Shown in pieces: positions 1 through 11,600 of a stretch of 64,000 nt of DNA. Position 1 is the stretch's first letter, and the number at the start of each line of letters is the position of its first letter. The notes beneath the pieces were generated by a model that had not been told where the DNA came from, did no database searches, and worked only from the letters and a program-made list of their open reading frames with translations. A program made the translations under genes and the position numbers. Origin of the DNA: Apteryx mantelli (Eukaryota > Chordata > Aves > Apterygiformes > Apterygidae); the NCBI RefSeq assembly GCF_036417845.1, contig NC_089981.1:8449501-8513500 (forward strand). Direction: 5' to 3'.

Positions 1-301
1 CAAGAAGATGGAGCCAGACTCTTTTCAGTGGTGCCCAGCAACATGACGCGAGGCAACAGGCACAAACTGAAACACAGACGCTTCCATCTGAACATGAGGA
101 AAAACTTCTTCGCTGTGAGGGTGACAGAGCACTGGAACAGGTTGCCCAGAGAGGCTGTGGAGTCTCCTTCTCTGGAGATATTCAAAATCCGCCTGGACGC
201 GATCTTGGGCAACTGCTCTAGGTGACCCTGCTTGGGCAGGGGGTTGGACTAGATGATCTCCAGAGGTCCCTTCCAACCTCAACCATTCTGTGATTCTGTG
301 A
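1..301 (+). repeat. CR1 LINE, 3'-end fragment
   Basis: This is the last part of a CR1 non-LTR retrotransposon. The stretch reading N-R-L-P-R-E-A-V (about 133-160) is the degenerate C-terminus of the CR1 reverse-transcriptase ORF. It is followed by the characteristic tail (GGTTGGACTAGATGATCTCC at 242-261) and the short terminal repeat ATTCTGTGATTCTGTG at about 285-300. The element is truncated by the window start. CR1 copies are usually 5'-truncated and keep this 3' end, so orientation is clear. It lies outside the inverted-repeat arm. Confidence 0.95.
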
Positions 302-2094
302 AATGGCTTCAGGAATACAGTTACCCCACAGAATTAAAATGAACAAAAGAGAAAAGTTTTGACCCCTGTTACTTCGTTGAATGTTCTGGTGCAGACATTT
401 TCCCTTCTTCCTCTGCCTTCAACTTAATTTCAAAAAATCAGATTTAGATCCATTCCTTTTAAATCCAGCCCTTCATTTGCTCATAAACTGTTATAGTGTT
501 AATTCGATCCATGCACCAGCCAACCCAGAAAGAGAGTAATGGAGACACAAAGGAGGGAAGGATTGAGGGCAGGAGCCAAAAAAAAAAAAAAAAAAAAAAA
601 CAAATAGAAAGTCTGGAGAGCTGGATGGAGAGGCAGAGAAATGCCCTTTCAGCCCTGCAGCAACAGGCAAGTGCCAGTGCCAGGAAGAGAGGTGACCCTC
701 ACAGCAGCTACTGGGAAGACAGTGAGATAAGGTGCTGTGGCTGGGAGCTGAAAGCTTTCTCAGAAGCACTAGGGTGAGAGGCCTTGCATGGCACTGCGTA
801 AGGGGAGCGAGGCATCCGCAGTGTGGGGCAAGACGGTGGTGGGGGAGAGATTTGGCACAGGGACAGGAGGGTGGCTGATGGCTCAGCAGGAGCTGTGTGC
901 TGCAGCCACATAGGGAAGGGAAAAGCTCCTTACAAGCACCTTTCTCTCCACTGCCTGTACAGGCAGCCTAGGGCAACTAACTCATCTGGAGATGGCCATC
1001 TTGGGTGAAAGCTGGGAGAGATGAGTTGAGATGTCCTCTGGGGACAGCGATGGAGAGGCTCAGGCTGTAGGTGAGGAATTGGTGCTCTTCTCTACACACA
1101 CAGAAGCACCACGCATCACTCCAGGACCCCTGTGTGTTGACCAGAGCAGCCGTGGCACCAGCTGAACGGTCCCCTAGGTGTTCAGGCCTGAAGGATGTTT
1201 CTATACAAGCCCAAAATAGCCAGGATGAAACTCATCCCTGCTGAGAGTGGCCTCCCAGGAGCTGCCAGAATGCACTGGAGTCCTGCAGGCTTGGCCTCAA
1301 GTCAAAGTGAGGGAAGAGACTCCCTGTAAGGTTCAGGGTCCCAAAGACATGCCCAACATCCTGGGTCACTCTTCCTCCCCGCACTCTGCATAGCCATGCT
1401 CTGTGCACCATGTCCCCTTCCACAAGGGGGGACCACGTAATGAGAAGAGGCCCTGGCATGGTGTGCAGACAAGGATCGCTCTCACCCAGCTCCCTGGTCC
1501 CCAGCACAGCCCTGCTCGGAAGGGGCACGTCACCAGCTGAGCTGCTCCCACCGCAGTGGAGATGCCCTGGCTCCGCTGGGGGCTGAGCACTGCTGCCCAC
1601 CTCCCCTCAGTCCCCTCTGCAGGCTGCCCCACCCTCCCACACCTCCTCGCCAGCAGGGATTTATACAGCAGTCTCTGCAGCAGTGTCTCTGGGCACTTGG
1701 CTTCCTTCTCCGCACGTTGCTTTCTCTGCAAACACTTGTCAGAAGGTGACTTTCCCAGAGCCATGGAGCCGGTGGTGACGGTTGCTCCTGAAGAGGAAGT
1801 AAACGACCGGGTTGGTGCTGCTGTCCCAGAGAGATGAGCCAGGGACCATCAAAAATGGGAATTTACCAATGTTTGGCATGCAATAGTAATGCTTTTTCAC
1901 TACTTCTCCCTTCTTCAGACAGTCTCACGATATAAAGAACACAAGAACTGTCTGTCCAAAGTTATAGCTTGACTCTTGCACTGATGCTTTGCTTCCCAGA
2001 TGCATTCATGAGCAGCTCTAGTTTCACAGACCTTGCAGAAGATGCTCTACTGCTGCTCAGGGTCACACAGATTGAGAAATTGTCAGTCCTCTTC
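302..2094. other. Intergenic, no gene recognised
   Basis: I see no family motif on either strand. A run of 23 A at 578-600 is the only simple repeat of note. Open frames of 60-130 codons in both directions are not supported by any recognisable domain and overlap one another. Confidence 0.6.
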
Positions 2095-2680
2095 CATAAT
2101 GCCTGCTGCTGATTTCACAACCTCCCTCAACACAACTTCTCCTTCCCCAAGGGTCCACTGTCACTGCAGAACCTCCCTTAGCACACTCATCACTACCGAG
2201 TGTCCTCTTCTGACCTCAAAACCTCTCCCAACACAAGCTGTCACCATACATTGTCCCCTACTACTTCACAGAACCTGTTCTACGGTAGGGTCTCCTTGAA
2301 CTCTGTAGCCAGCCTTATGACACCTCAGCAGCCACAATTCTGCAACCTCTCCTAGTGTTACCCTTCAAAACACGATGCCCGCTTCTGATGTCACAAGGTC
2401 TTTCAACACAGCTTAGCACCCACAGTATTACCTGCCACTTCATACAGTCTTTCAGCACAGTCCCTCACCACACCTCAGGCACTTCTGATTTCACAAACTC
2501 CATGAAGACAGCCCCTGGCCATGTAGCATCCATTTCAAGTTTCACAACTTCCCTCTACACCGTGCCTTGTCCCCATCCTGCCCATCATCAAATTCACAAC
2601 ACACATTCACCATGGCTCTGTCAACAAACCCCTTGCCAGTATTCACTATCCAGCTGCAAAACCTCGTTCATCTCACCATG
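2095..2680. repeat. Degenerate ~51-bp minisatellite
   Basis: A pyrimidine- and CA-rich unit of the form TTTCACAACCTCCCTCAACACA recurs at about 2110, 2163, 2213, 2264, 2337, 2389, 2436, 2487, 2539, 2590 and 2651. Most spacings are 47-53 bp, with 73 and 61 once each. Copies are strongly diverged, so the array is old. Because 51 is a multiple of three, translation of the + strand shows a 17-residue periodicity rich in Thr, Ser, His and Cys, broken by stops near 2299-2330. I treat it as a DNA repeat rather than a gene. Confidence 0.75.
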
Positions 2681-4019
2681 CACAGTCCCTCCTTGTCCAA
2701 ATCACAGCTCCCCTGAGCATGACCTGCTGCCATAGTGGTGTCCAGAGCCAGGTGCCAAGGTAAGTGGAATGAAAATGGAGAAAAGACCTTTCTCCTTTGC
2801 TGGCACTAAGCACACCCCTATGGGGAATTATTTTGCAGCAGGAGGTAGCAGCAATTCTCCATTTGGACTTGTGCATTAAGTCACCTCTGGTAGTCCATTT
2901 GGCTAGGGAAACAAAAGGACATGAATGTGATGCTAGCCAAGTTGCTGCCATGTGTGCCACTGGGTACAGAAAGTGGCAGGCTGACTCATACTAGGTTAGC
3001 AGGCCAGATGCTATTGGCCTGATCTCTGGCTTCTGTCATCTGTTGCTCCTCTTCCTTTCCCAAAGACTGTAAGACTTTGTTTACCTTCTTACCCAATACT
3101 CTTGTTTCCTGTAGTGACTACTGTTAACCCTCAATAACCTGCCCAAGACTCCAGGCGACAGTAAAAGGACATTTAAGTTAGGGGACTATTTTCACCAAGA
3201 CATTTCTTTACCAGTATTTATTCTCATTAATTGTAGGATTTCTGTTTTCACTGTGGAGATCGCTGGCATTCTGTGCAGAGGAGATGGAGACATTAACTAT
3301 GTTGCTCTCAGGCCATTCCACATTTCCAGAAATTTCAGCAAAACAAAGCAAAGGACAGTAGCTGAGACAATGTCTTTCCTGACATCCATGAGGCATAAGC
3401 TACAAATACACAGTAGAGTTGAGTGAAACGATGAATTTGACTTGGGCCTTGGTTGAGATGATATGCTGATATAAATCAGCATGTCTATTTGCTTCGTTTG
3501 TTTCATTTCATAGGTTCACCTTTGACTGCAGCTGCTCAGGTTAAGAAAGATGGGGCCCATCATGACAGTGACATTTCTCCGCCCTAAGTTATTTTGTTTA
3601 AAAGCTAGGTGTCTATTTCACACCTAATCGCATCCTAAAATCAGTTCTGAGGTAGATCAGAGACATTCATTTTTTGCCTCCAAAGACATTCATTTTTTTC
3701 CGCAGAAGAGCCTAGAGTGACTAAGTCAGGGTTACATTTGTCGACTTCCATCGGCATTAAATAGGTGACGTCCTCCCTCAGGTTCCCAATTCGTAAATGA
3801 AGGATTTTTTTGGTTGACTTGGTAATTCACTGACCTCCGTTAAAACATGCAAAATCTTGCAAAGAGGCTTTATTCACTGGATTTCCAGTGATGAAATTTC
3901 TTGTGAGATAGGACTTGGAGGGTCATCAAGAGGTCACCCAGGACATCTTCTGTCCCTATAAAAACTTAATCGTAACCACTCCTGAGAGAAATGAGCCCAA
4001 CCTGTCCTTAAAAGACTCC
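2681..4019. other. Intergenic, no gene recognised
   Basis: Nothing recognisable was found on either strand. The left arm of the inverted repeat is visible from 4020 because its partner reaches the window end at 64000. Its true outer limit may lie anywhere to the left within this stretch. Confidence 0.55.
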
Positions 4020-4955
4020 TGTCATAGGAATTCTTTACCATCCCTGGAGGATGGTGACTCTTCTTACAGCTTGAGGTTTCTTTCTTTTTTTCCTTTAATG
4101 AAGATTTCTCTTTTAATGTTTTTGGGAATACACAGAAGTGAAAAAAGGAGAGAAAATATCTAGATTACAAATGGACTGTTTTAGCATTCACAATGCTAGG
4201 AAGCCAGAGCAGTGGACCTAATGACCCTTTACACATGGGAAATCCATACAACTGTCAGCTTGGAGTAAGGAAGAACTCCGAGAAGCGTTAACTGGATAGG
4301 CCCATGCATATGCTTGTCCAGTTGAATACTCAGCTACTCCTTTGACTGTTATTTCTTATGGAGAAACCCTGAAATGCCTTTGTGATATCATTAGAAAAGC
4401 ATTGACTGACAACTGTTTCTTTAAAATATATTTACTTAAACTTTTCAGTCAAGACAGAACTCATTCTCCTCCTTTGCCCCTTTCTTTCACGCCTTCCCTT
4501 CACTAAGCCTCCACCCCTCCCTCCTCCAGCCCCAAGAGCCCTTCAGGTGGAAGATTTCCTGGGAGAGGGTTAAAGATTGGTACTTAAACGGTTTTCTTCT
4601 CAGCCCTTTTTGCAGCTGCTGGGATATGAAAGCATCATTCAGCACACCCAGGTCACATCATCCACACAGCCTATTAAACCACTTCTCACACAGGCAGGAA
4701 ACATCAAGATACACTTGTGACACACGAAAGCAAGTAATACATTAGACGGGGTTGGATTATACACTAACAGCCACCTCCTAAGCAAGTTTTGGAAGCTTTC
4801 CAGAAGCCATTCTATGTTCTTTAAAGGTGCTGTGCTCTAACACATTCATACCAGGGGAGACAGAAGTTGAGGAGATAAAGTTGTACAGCCCTTACACAAA
4901 ATATTAGATCTCTAAACACAGGCGAGGTAAGTTTTGCAGCTTCTCTGGCTTCTCG

Positions 4956-4990
4956 CTTTGCTTTGCTTTGCTTTGTTTTGCTTTGCTTTC
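4956..4990 (+). repeat. (CTTTG)n pentanucleotide repeat
   Basis: About seven units of CTTTG, one of them changed to TTTTG, run to CTTTC. The same tract, reverse-complemented, is at 63035-63070 in the right arm, so it predates the duplication. Confidence 0.9.
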
Positions 4991-4999
4991 CTCTTCCTT

Positions 5000-6241
5000 T
5001 TCCTTTCTTCTTGCACAAATGTGAAAATACAGAAAGGAACTTCCACTGAAGTTACCTCTAGTTATCTTTGGCTAGAATTATATACAGAGCTAGTTCTACA
5101 GCCGCAGATTCGATTGCTTCAAAATTATTCTTTTGTTTCCCATAACCACCTGAGATTTTAGGGAAGAATGCATGCAGTAAGGAGATGGTGCAATTTCTCA
5201 CCCTTTTTGAGATGTTAAGAGTACACATGAGATTCATTTTATTTTGCAGCTGATTGCATTATGTCATATAGCTCAGGTCTACCCCTGCAAAGGCACTTGA
5301 AGAGATAAGCCATAACTGGTGGGAATCCTCTACTGAATTATTCATCCTAGTAATCCTCTTAGAGTCAACAGTAAGAAACGGGTACTGGCAGCACATGATT
5401 CATCACATCTACAAGTAGACTGGTCAGGTGTAATATGCCTAGCTTAGGTACAGGTGCCTACATGACTTAAGGCGATGAGATGAGATCAGACAGATGGGTA
5501 GTTTGTTAAATGCAGTTTGGTGGTGATGGAAAGGACCTTATCAAGCAAGACACATAGCCGAGCTGTCTGAATTGTGAATCAGTCCTTTTGTAGATGCACA
5601 CCTTGTTTTTAGCTCAGGAGTTTGCCATCTGCTGGTATTCAGGCATACAGTTTCCCCCGACCATTTCTCTCTTGGTCACTCCTTTCTGACTGCCTAAATA
5701 TGGCCCTGAGGTTGCTGTGGTATGCTTCCAGTCATGCTCTGGCTTGGATGGAGCCCAGCTATTTCTTTTCGACTGGGTACTGCACAGCCATAAAGGTGTG
5801 CTCATTTCATCCCTGTCATTTATTTTGTTGAGAAGTCTACGTCGTTGCTCAGTAGAAGGAAGAGGGGTAGAAAGGATCACGACTTGGTAAGACGAGGGAG
5901 AAACTGACCTCCCATTGTTCTTACAGATCCTTTTCCTTGTAGAAATATCTGAAGGGGAACCATCCATGCAAAGTTTACCGTTCTGCTTGAAAAACTTTCA
6001 TCTAGTGTAAGTACAACTGTAAGCATAGGAAAAGTCCCTACCTTTGCCCACTTCCTCTCTCGGCTTCACTTTGTGGGTTTGAAAGTAATCTTGGGTTTTC
6101 TCAGTTTCAGTGTTTCCTGTGGATGCTTGATCACTTTGTGCCTGCACGAGAATTTCTGATTATGCTGCAGATTGAAGTAGTTGGTAGATAACTTGGCTTA
6201 ACTGAATCATTCTGCCGATTTGCTCACAGATCACCAATACA
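5000..6241. other. Arm intergenic DNA, no gene recognised
   Basis: No domain or RNA gene was seen. A 117-codon minus-strand open frame (5614-5967) is also open in the right arm (62058-62411), but it resembles nothing I know. Its retention is expected at this divergence, so I do not call it a gene. Confidence 0.5.
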
Positions 6242-6715
6242 AATGAGAAGACCTGGTTGTGATGTAATTCTGCAGGACTTAAAATGGTGCATTTTAACAC
6301 CAGCTGACGGGGAATGTTTTGATCCTAGAAGGAAGCCCATACAGTGGATATTTTTATTAAAAGAGTGCCTGCTTTTGGCTGACCTTAAAATCTCTGTGAA
6401 GAGTTTAATCTGGTGGTTCCCAGACTTCTTTGACCAAGGGAATTCTGGTGGTCTGGGTGCATAATGGCAAGCTAGAGACGTTACACTCTTTCTAAAGATG
6501 TAGGCTACTCATTTATTAGTGACATGTAATGCTCGATGGGTTGTAGCTGGAATACAGGGTGAACCAAAGAAGTCCCATGTTTATGCTGGAATGTGACCTT
6601 GTCTCGAATGAGAAACTGTATGGATGTAGAAATGCCTAGGGACAAGGAGCTCAGCCATAACCTAAAACAGGTGGATGGCATTACAAAAAGCTCTGAGCTA
6701 CTTTCAGGGACCAAA
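6242..6715 (+). other. Near-identical block shared by both arms (left copy)
   Basis: Aligned by hand to 61310-61783, only about 3 substitutions occur in roughly 474 bp (about 0.6%). The 285 bp on the outer side and 330 bp on the inner side differ at about 4-5%. No gene family is recognised on either strand. The sharp edges fit a gene-conversion tract; the alternative is a constrained noncoding element upstream of OR1. Confidence 0.7.
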
Positions 6716-7653
6716 AGGGATTATTCTCTAAAGGTCATTCTAACCTGGTGGTGCTAATTTGCTTAAGCTCCTCATAGTGAGTGGAGGAAAAAAGGGTTCT
6801 GCAAAGGACCCTAATTTAGTCATTCTGAATCAGCCTATGAATCAGACCTATACTGGCTGTTGAAGGAGTTTAGTTAGATTAGCTTCATTAAGCTAAGATA
6901 AGCCTTGAAAGCATCACGCAGAGCATATCAAAAATCATACTAGGTAAAATCAGTACAGTGCTGGGAGAGAAGATCTCACAAGTGTCTTTCATTCTTCCTT
7001 CCTCTGATAGAAACAATGCTGAGATTTAGAACAATGTCAAATACTACATTAAGTCATATGTGCAATTTTTTTCCCCTCCATGATAGATAACCTTCCCAGA
7101 ACTCATTTTTCAGCCTGTGACATTTCATATTTACGTTTCAAAATGTCTATACACAAGAGAGTTCTTTTCTCTGCATGTGGGTACATTTCCCTTCTAAACA
7201 AGAATTCAAAGATCGTGGGTACTTATAAAACAAATCATCATTCTGAGCAATATTTCCAGGTATTCTTAAAGACACCCATTTTACAAAGATTGCTGTCAGG
7301 GACTTTGTCTCCCCTGAGGGCAAACATGCTGCATTATCTGCCTCGTAGTGCCCAAGGTGAACACTCTGGCCTTGTCCTTAGTGCATGGAAGGCTACCAGC
7401 CATGGAGCCAGTCCTTCAAAATCCTGGAGGACCAGGATTAAGGAACATATCACAGAGTGCACCTATCTCTGTGCCACCAAAGCCATGGCAGAAGCTTTGT
7501 ACTGTGGAGAACTAAGTAGCTGTGAAAAAATACATGACAGAAACTAAACACTTTATAAGCTTAATACTAATGCTATATCTTTCTTGGTTTGTATCCACTT
7601 CTGATATAGAACTCATTACTAATAATGAAAAAAATGCTGATTAACCATGTGTC
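6716..7653. other. OR1 upstream region, no other gene recognised
   Basis: This is AT-rich DNA upstream of OR1 and should contain the OR1 promoter and 5' leader exon, which I cannot place. A 155-codon plus-strand open frame (7080-7547) also stays largely open in the right arm (60497-60946), with an in-frame 3-bp indel, but has no recognisable domain. Confidence 0.45.
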
Positions 7654-7670
7654 TGTCTTTGTTTTCCCAG
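7654..7670 (+). other. Predicted 3' splice site of OR1 5'UTR intron
   Basis: A pyrimidine tract ending TTTTCCCAG, followed by GTGTATAAG, lies 43 bp before the OR1 start codon. OR genes normally have an intronless coding exon preceded by one or more 5' noncoding exons, and this is where the final acceptor is expected. The site is kept in the right arm (60352-60368). Confidence 0.6.
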
Positions 7671-7713
7671 GTGTATAAGGTGTATTTTGCATATTGCCAT
7701 GCAACTGACCAAC

Positions 7714-8649
7714 ATGGAGAATGTAAGCAGTGTGAAGGAATTCATTCTTCTGGGCCTTTCAAAGAACCAAGGGGTGCAGAAAATGTGTTTTGTGGTGTTT
7801 TTGTTCTTCTATATTGTTGTTGTGGCAGGAAATCTGCTCATCGTTGTCACTGTAGTTAGCAGTCAACGTCTGAACTCCCCCATGTATTTCTTTCTCTGCC
7901 ACCTGTCCATTGCAGATCTTTGCCTCTCTTCTGTCACAGCTCCCAAAATGATTGCTGACTTCCTTGTTGAGAAGAAAACCATTTCCTTTGGGGGTTGCAT
8001 GGCACAGCTATTTGGGTTACATTTCTTCGGCAGCGCTGAGATCTTCATCCTCACAATGATGGCCTATGATCGCTACTTTGCCATATGCAGACCCCTGCAC
8101 TACACCACCCTCATGACCAGGCGTGTGTGTGGCTGGATGGTGATGGGTTCATGGGTGGGGGGCTTTGTGCACTCCCTGGTGCAGACCCTCATAACCGTTA
8201 GCCTCCCTTTTTGCGGCCCCAACAAAATTGACCACTACTTCTGTGATGTCCATCCCCTACTACAACTGGCCTGTACCGACACCTATGTTGCGGGCATCAT
8301 TGTCGTTGCCAACAGTGGAATGATTACTTTGGTCTCTTTCATCATCCTGGTCACGTCCTACATTATCATTTTGTTATCCTTGAAAAGGCGAACATCCGAA
8401 GGGAGGAACAAAGCCCTCTCCACCTGTGGGTCCCACATTACTGTGGTGATTCTCTTCCTTGGGCCATGCATATTCACCTACATACGCCCATCCAGCAATC
8501 TCTCGGAGGACAAGAGCGTAGCTGTCTTTTACACCGTCATCACGTCCATGCTGAACCCACTCATCTACACGCTGAGAAATGAGGAGGTAAAAAGTGCCAT
8601 GAGAAAACTGTGGAATAGAAAACTCTGGAGTGAAAAGGGTGAGGTGTAG
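7714..8649 (+). CDS. Olfactory receptor, OR4-like (OR1, left copy)
   Basis: This is an intact 311-residue class II odorant receptor, a G-protein-coupled receptor of the olfactory neuron membrane that would signal through the olfactory Gs-type protein. It shows an N-glycosylation sequon at Asn3, the TM1 Gly-Asn pair at 39-40, SPMYFFL near 55-61, MAYDRY at 116-121, and the TM3 and loop-2 cysteines 95, 177 and 187. [10 protein letters not shown] lies at 233-242, NPLIYTLRN at 281-289, and a short basic tail follows. Length is normal for the family. I chose this ATG over one 27 bp upstream because the upstream ATG is absent in the right copy. The TM7 PMLNP motif reads SMLNP here, a change not seen in the right copy. 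Assignment near OR4S/OR4X is from memory of those sequences; odorant unknown. Confidence 0.93.
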   Translation: MENVSSVKEFILLGLSKNQGVQKMCFVVFLFFYIVVVAGNLLIVVTVVSSQRLNSPMYFFLCHLSIADLCLSSVTAPKMIADFLVEKKTISFGGCMAQLFGLHFFGSAEIFILTMMAYDRYFAICRPLHYTTLMTRRVCGWMVMGSWVGGFVHSLVQTLITVSLPFCGPNKIDHYFCDVHPLLQLACTDTYVAGIIVVANSGMITLVSFIILVTSYIIILLSLKRRTSEGRNKALSTCGSHITVVILFLGPCIFTYIRPSSNLSEDKSVAVFYTVITSMLNPLIYTLRNEEVKSAMRKLWNRKLWSEKGEV

Positions 8650-11600
8650 AACTGTGGTAACATTTTCTCAGGAGCTGAGAAAATCAAGTGTCTCTCACTA
8701 TAATTCCATTTTGGAAAATTTACTGAAAGCTCCCTTTTGAAGAAAAGCTTGGTTTTAGCTGTTGCAGTAATTAGGAAGACACCGAAAGCTCATGTTTTGA
8801 TTGGAATGGCATTGTAAACTCTGTGACTAGCAGGGATTCCCTTTATGTTCTCTTTTTGAATAGCACAGGCCCAGGACTGGGGCTTCCAAGCACGGCCGAG
8901 ACACCAGCAAATAAATAAATGAATGCTATCAAAAATATTAAAATGTGTTCCAGGCAGAGCATCCCATTAGTCTGAGCTCTCCCGGGTGTAAACTTTCCAT
9001 CAGACAAACTCCATCTACTCTGTAATCTACTCAGCCAGGAAACAATGGCCCAAGGTGTCTGCAAGGCTGTTGGTCACTTGCTGCTGGAAGCAATTGTGCC
9101 AAAGGCTTCCTTCCCCTTTACTTTGGAGTAAATGCATTCTTAGGAGTACTGCATTGTCATATGCTGAATCCATGGGTTAGCAATTACACTGCTGATATTA
9201 GATGCTGGTTGGGTCATTTGCTGATGCAGATGATATGAGGAGAAGCTTCTCCCCTTCCCATTCCAGTGCAGCTCTCTGCCTTTCTGCAGTAGTTCACCTA
9301 TCACTAATGCCCTCCTTCCTAGCCATCCCTTCTGCCCTTCATCTCTGCCTCAGATTTTGCATTTTACTGTTTAGACTAATAGAGAATCAAAGATCCAAGT
9401 GAAAGATAAATTGCTCACTGTAGGAAATTGTCGCCACCAAAGAAAGCATTGGGGGTCAAAGAAAGCTTTGGGGGGCAGAATTTTATGTGTCAATGAAAAA
9501 AAAGAGTTATTCAGTAATAATTCCTGTGCGCAGGATAACTCCTAGCCCAACAGGGCACATCTACAGGCCCAGGCAAAGGAAGAAACATGTATTCCAAGGG
9601 AATAGCTGGAGCAGCTACTGCTGCAGGAGGGAAGAGAAGAAATGTGAAGATGGAAGATTAAATCATCTCAGAGCCAGTCACAGCTGCCACAGGGAGGTTA
9701 GTTGTAGCAGCTAAGGTTCTCCACAAGGCCAAAGGAGCCACGAGGAGCCACGGGACCCTGACTCCTACCTTGCCAGGAGGAAAAGAGCAAATGAGCTGCG
9801 TGAGGGGGAAAGACATCTGTGTAATGCACTCTGAAAGTAACTAAAGCACTTTCTTTTTCCTTCCTTCACTTCACGTTCCCTATAAACACTGGCTTGCACT
9901 TGTGTTGCACCTTAACATGGCTTAAGTGTGGTTCAAGATAAGAAGGTGTTCCCTGCAGAGGAGAGCGGCAGATCTACGGACCAAACCGTGGGACAATGTC
10001 GCAAATGCTCTGGTTCCCCGAATGTCCTCTGCTCTATGCAGGCGGTGCATTTGCAAAATCTTGCACATGGTCAGCCATGACATTGATTTTAAATAGAAAT
10101 GTTTCCAAAAGAAGCACATAGCTAGTACTAAATGAAGTCCATTTATCTAGACAGCTCTGGAAAGCAAGCAAGATAGCAAGCAAACCCCCACACAATGTGA
10201 CATGGTCTAGGTGATCACGCTCCACAGTCACCCTGTAGAGATTACTCTAATAGCTGTCCAAAACATATATTTTAGCTCCCCGTCCACTGATTCTTTCTGA
10301 CAAAGAAAACTTCACATGCCTCTGCGATCTCATTGCTTCTGGTAAGCTTGTGCTTCTGCTGTGCAATTTACTTGAAATATTTCTGCCACAACTTCCCCAT
10401 CTGGAGAGAGAGAGAGAGAGAGAGTTGTTCTTGCAGATGCTCTTGGAAGTTGTTTTTGCAGAATGAGAAATGGAGCTAGACATTCAGGCTGTCCGTTTCA
10501 TCCCCTGTAGCTTTCAGCCCTGGCAGAGATGTGGACTGCTCTCGTGACACACAAGAAGCAGCTTGGAGCTGAGAGGTTTTGATGAAACTGCCTAAAGTGG
10601 TCCGAGAGGTCATCAGAGGAGAATAGCAGGCAAACTGTAGGAGACTAGCAAATATAAACTGTGCAAGTTTTCTGATCTTGCTTCTTTGCTTTGTTCAAGT
10701 ATGACTATGAAATCCTGCCTTTGAAAAGAGGCATTACTGTTGAGTGGCTTTTGTGAGGTACGTTTTATGAATTAGAAAGAACTCAATTTTTTTTAACCTT
10801 TCTTTTAATTGGTGTCTTCTTTGCTTATTTTTCAGTTATATGCCATTTCCAGAAATATCTGTCAAAAGGAAGTTTCTGGTGTTACAGAGTCAAGGAGTCA
10901 ATAGGTAGCTGCAGCATTTCCTGTGTACTCAGTCTTAACTTGTCCCCTCTAGCTGTGCACATCGTGGCAACAATGCTCTTAACACACACGCTTTGGGCCT
11001 CCCCACACTGCTTTCCCTCTGCACATGGAGTGGCATGGAGATAGGGACGGAGACACGAAAGAATATTTCCTCTGCTGCTGAAGCTGGAGGGTGGAAGAGG
11101 CAGAGATCTCGTGAGAAAGAACTGATTGACCTGTGACTGTGGAACAGGATTAAGAGCCCAAAGGACTTGCCAGTATTGTGGACATTGTTATGCAGCTCTT
11201 GCCGTCTATCTTTTCAGTGTAGAAACTGAACACTAGTGATACTTGCGTACTGCACTAGAGTGCAGCAAAGGTGAATACAAGGGTGTTGGTGAGTAAAGGA
11301 GATTCAGCAGCGGTGTATTTATTACCCCGGTGGCATCACAGGTGTGTTTATGGGGGGTTCCATGCCTAGTCCAGAACTTGGCTGAGGTGTACAAAAACCT
11401 TACTGACACATCGTTAATGCAGATTATCTCCAGTATTCACCCATGTACTGTAGGAAAGGTGGTCTGAGGAAACACAAGCCCGCTCTTTTGGAGACTGAGG
11501 TCACAACCCAGAAACTCATGAGCAATAACTGGAACCAATCCACACAAGATGTAGCCCAGTACAGCACATAGAGCACAATGACTCTCCTGCTTCAGGTTTC

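Noticed and set aside
578-600. Poly(A) run as the tail of a processed pseudogene
   Set aside because: No coding remnant or target duplication upstream of the run could be read.
5614-5967. 117-codon minus-strand open frame shared with 62058-62411
   Set aside because: Unrecognised product and composition; retention of a frame this short over about 5% divergence is expected by chance.
7080-7547. 155-codon plus-strand open frame upstream of OR1, mostly open in the right arm too (60497-60946)
   Set aside because: No recognisable domain, the ends differ between arms, and other noncoding frames in the arms also stay open at this divergence. Shared openness alone is weak evidence.
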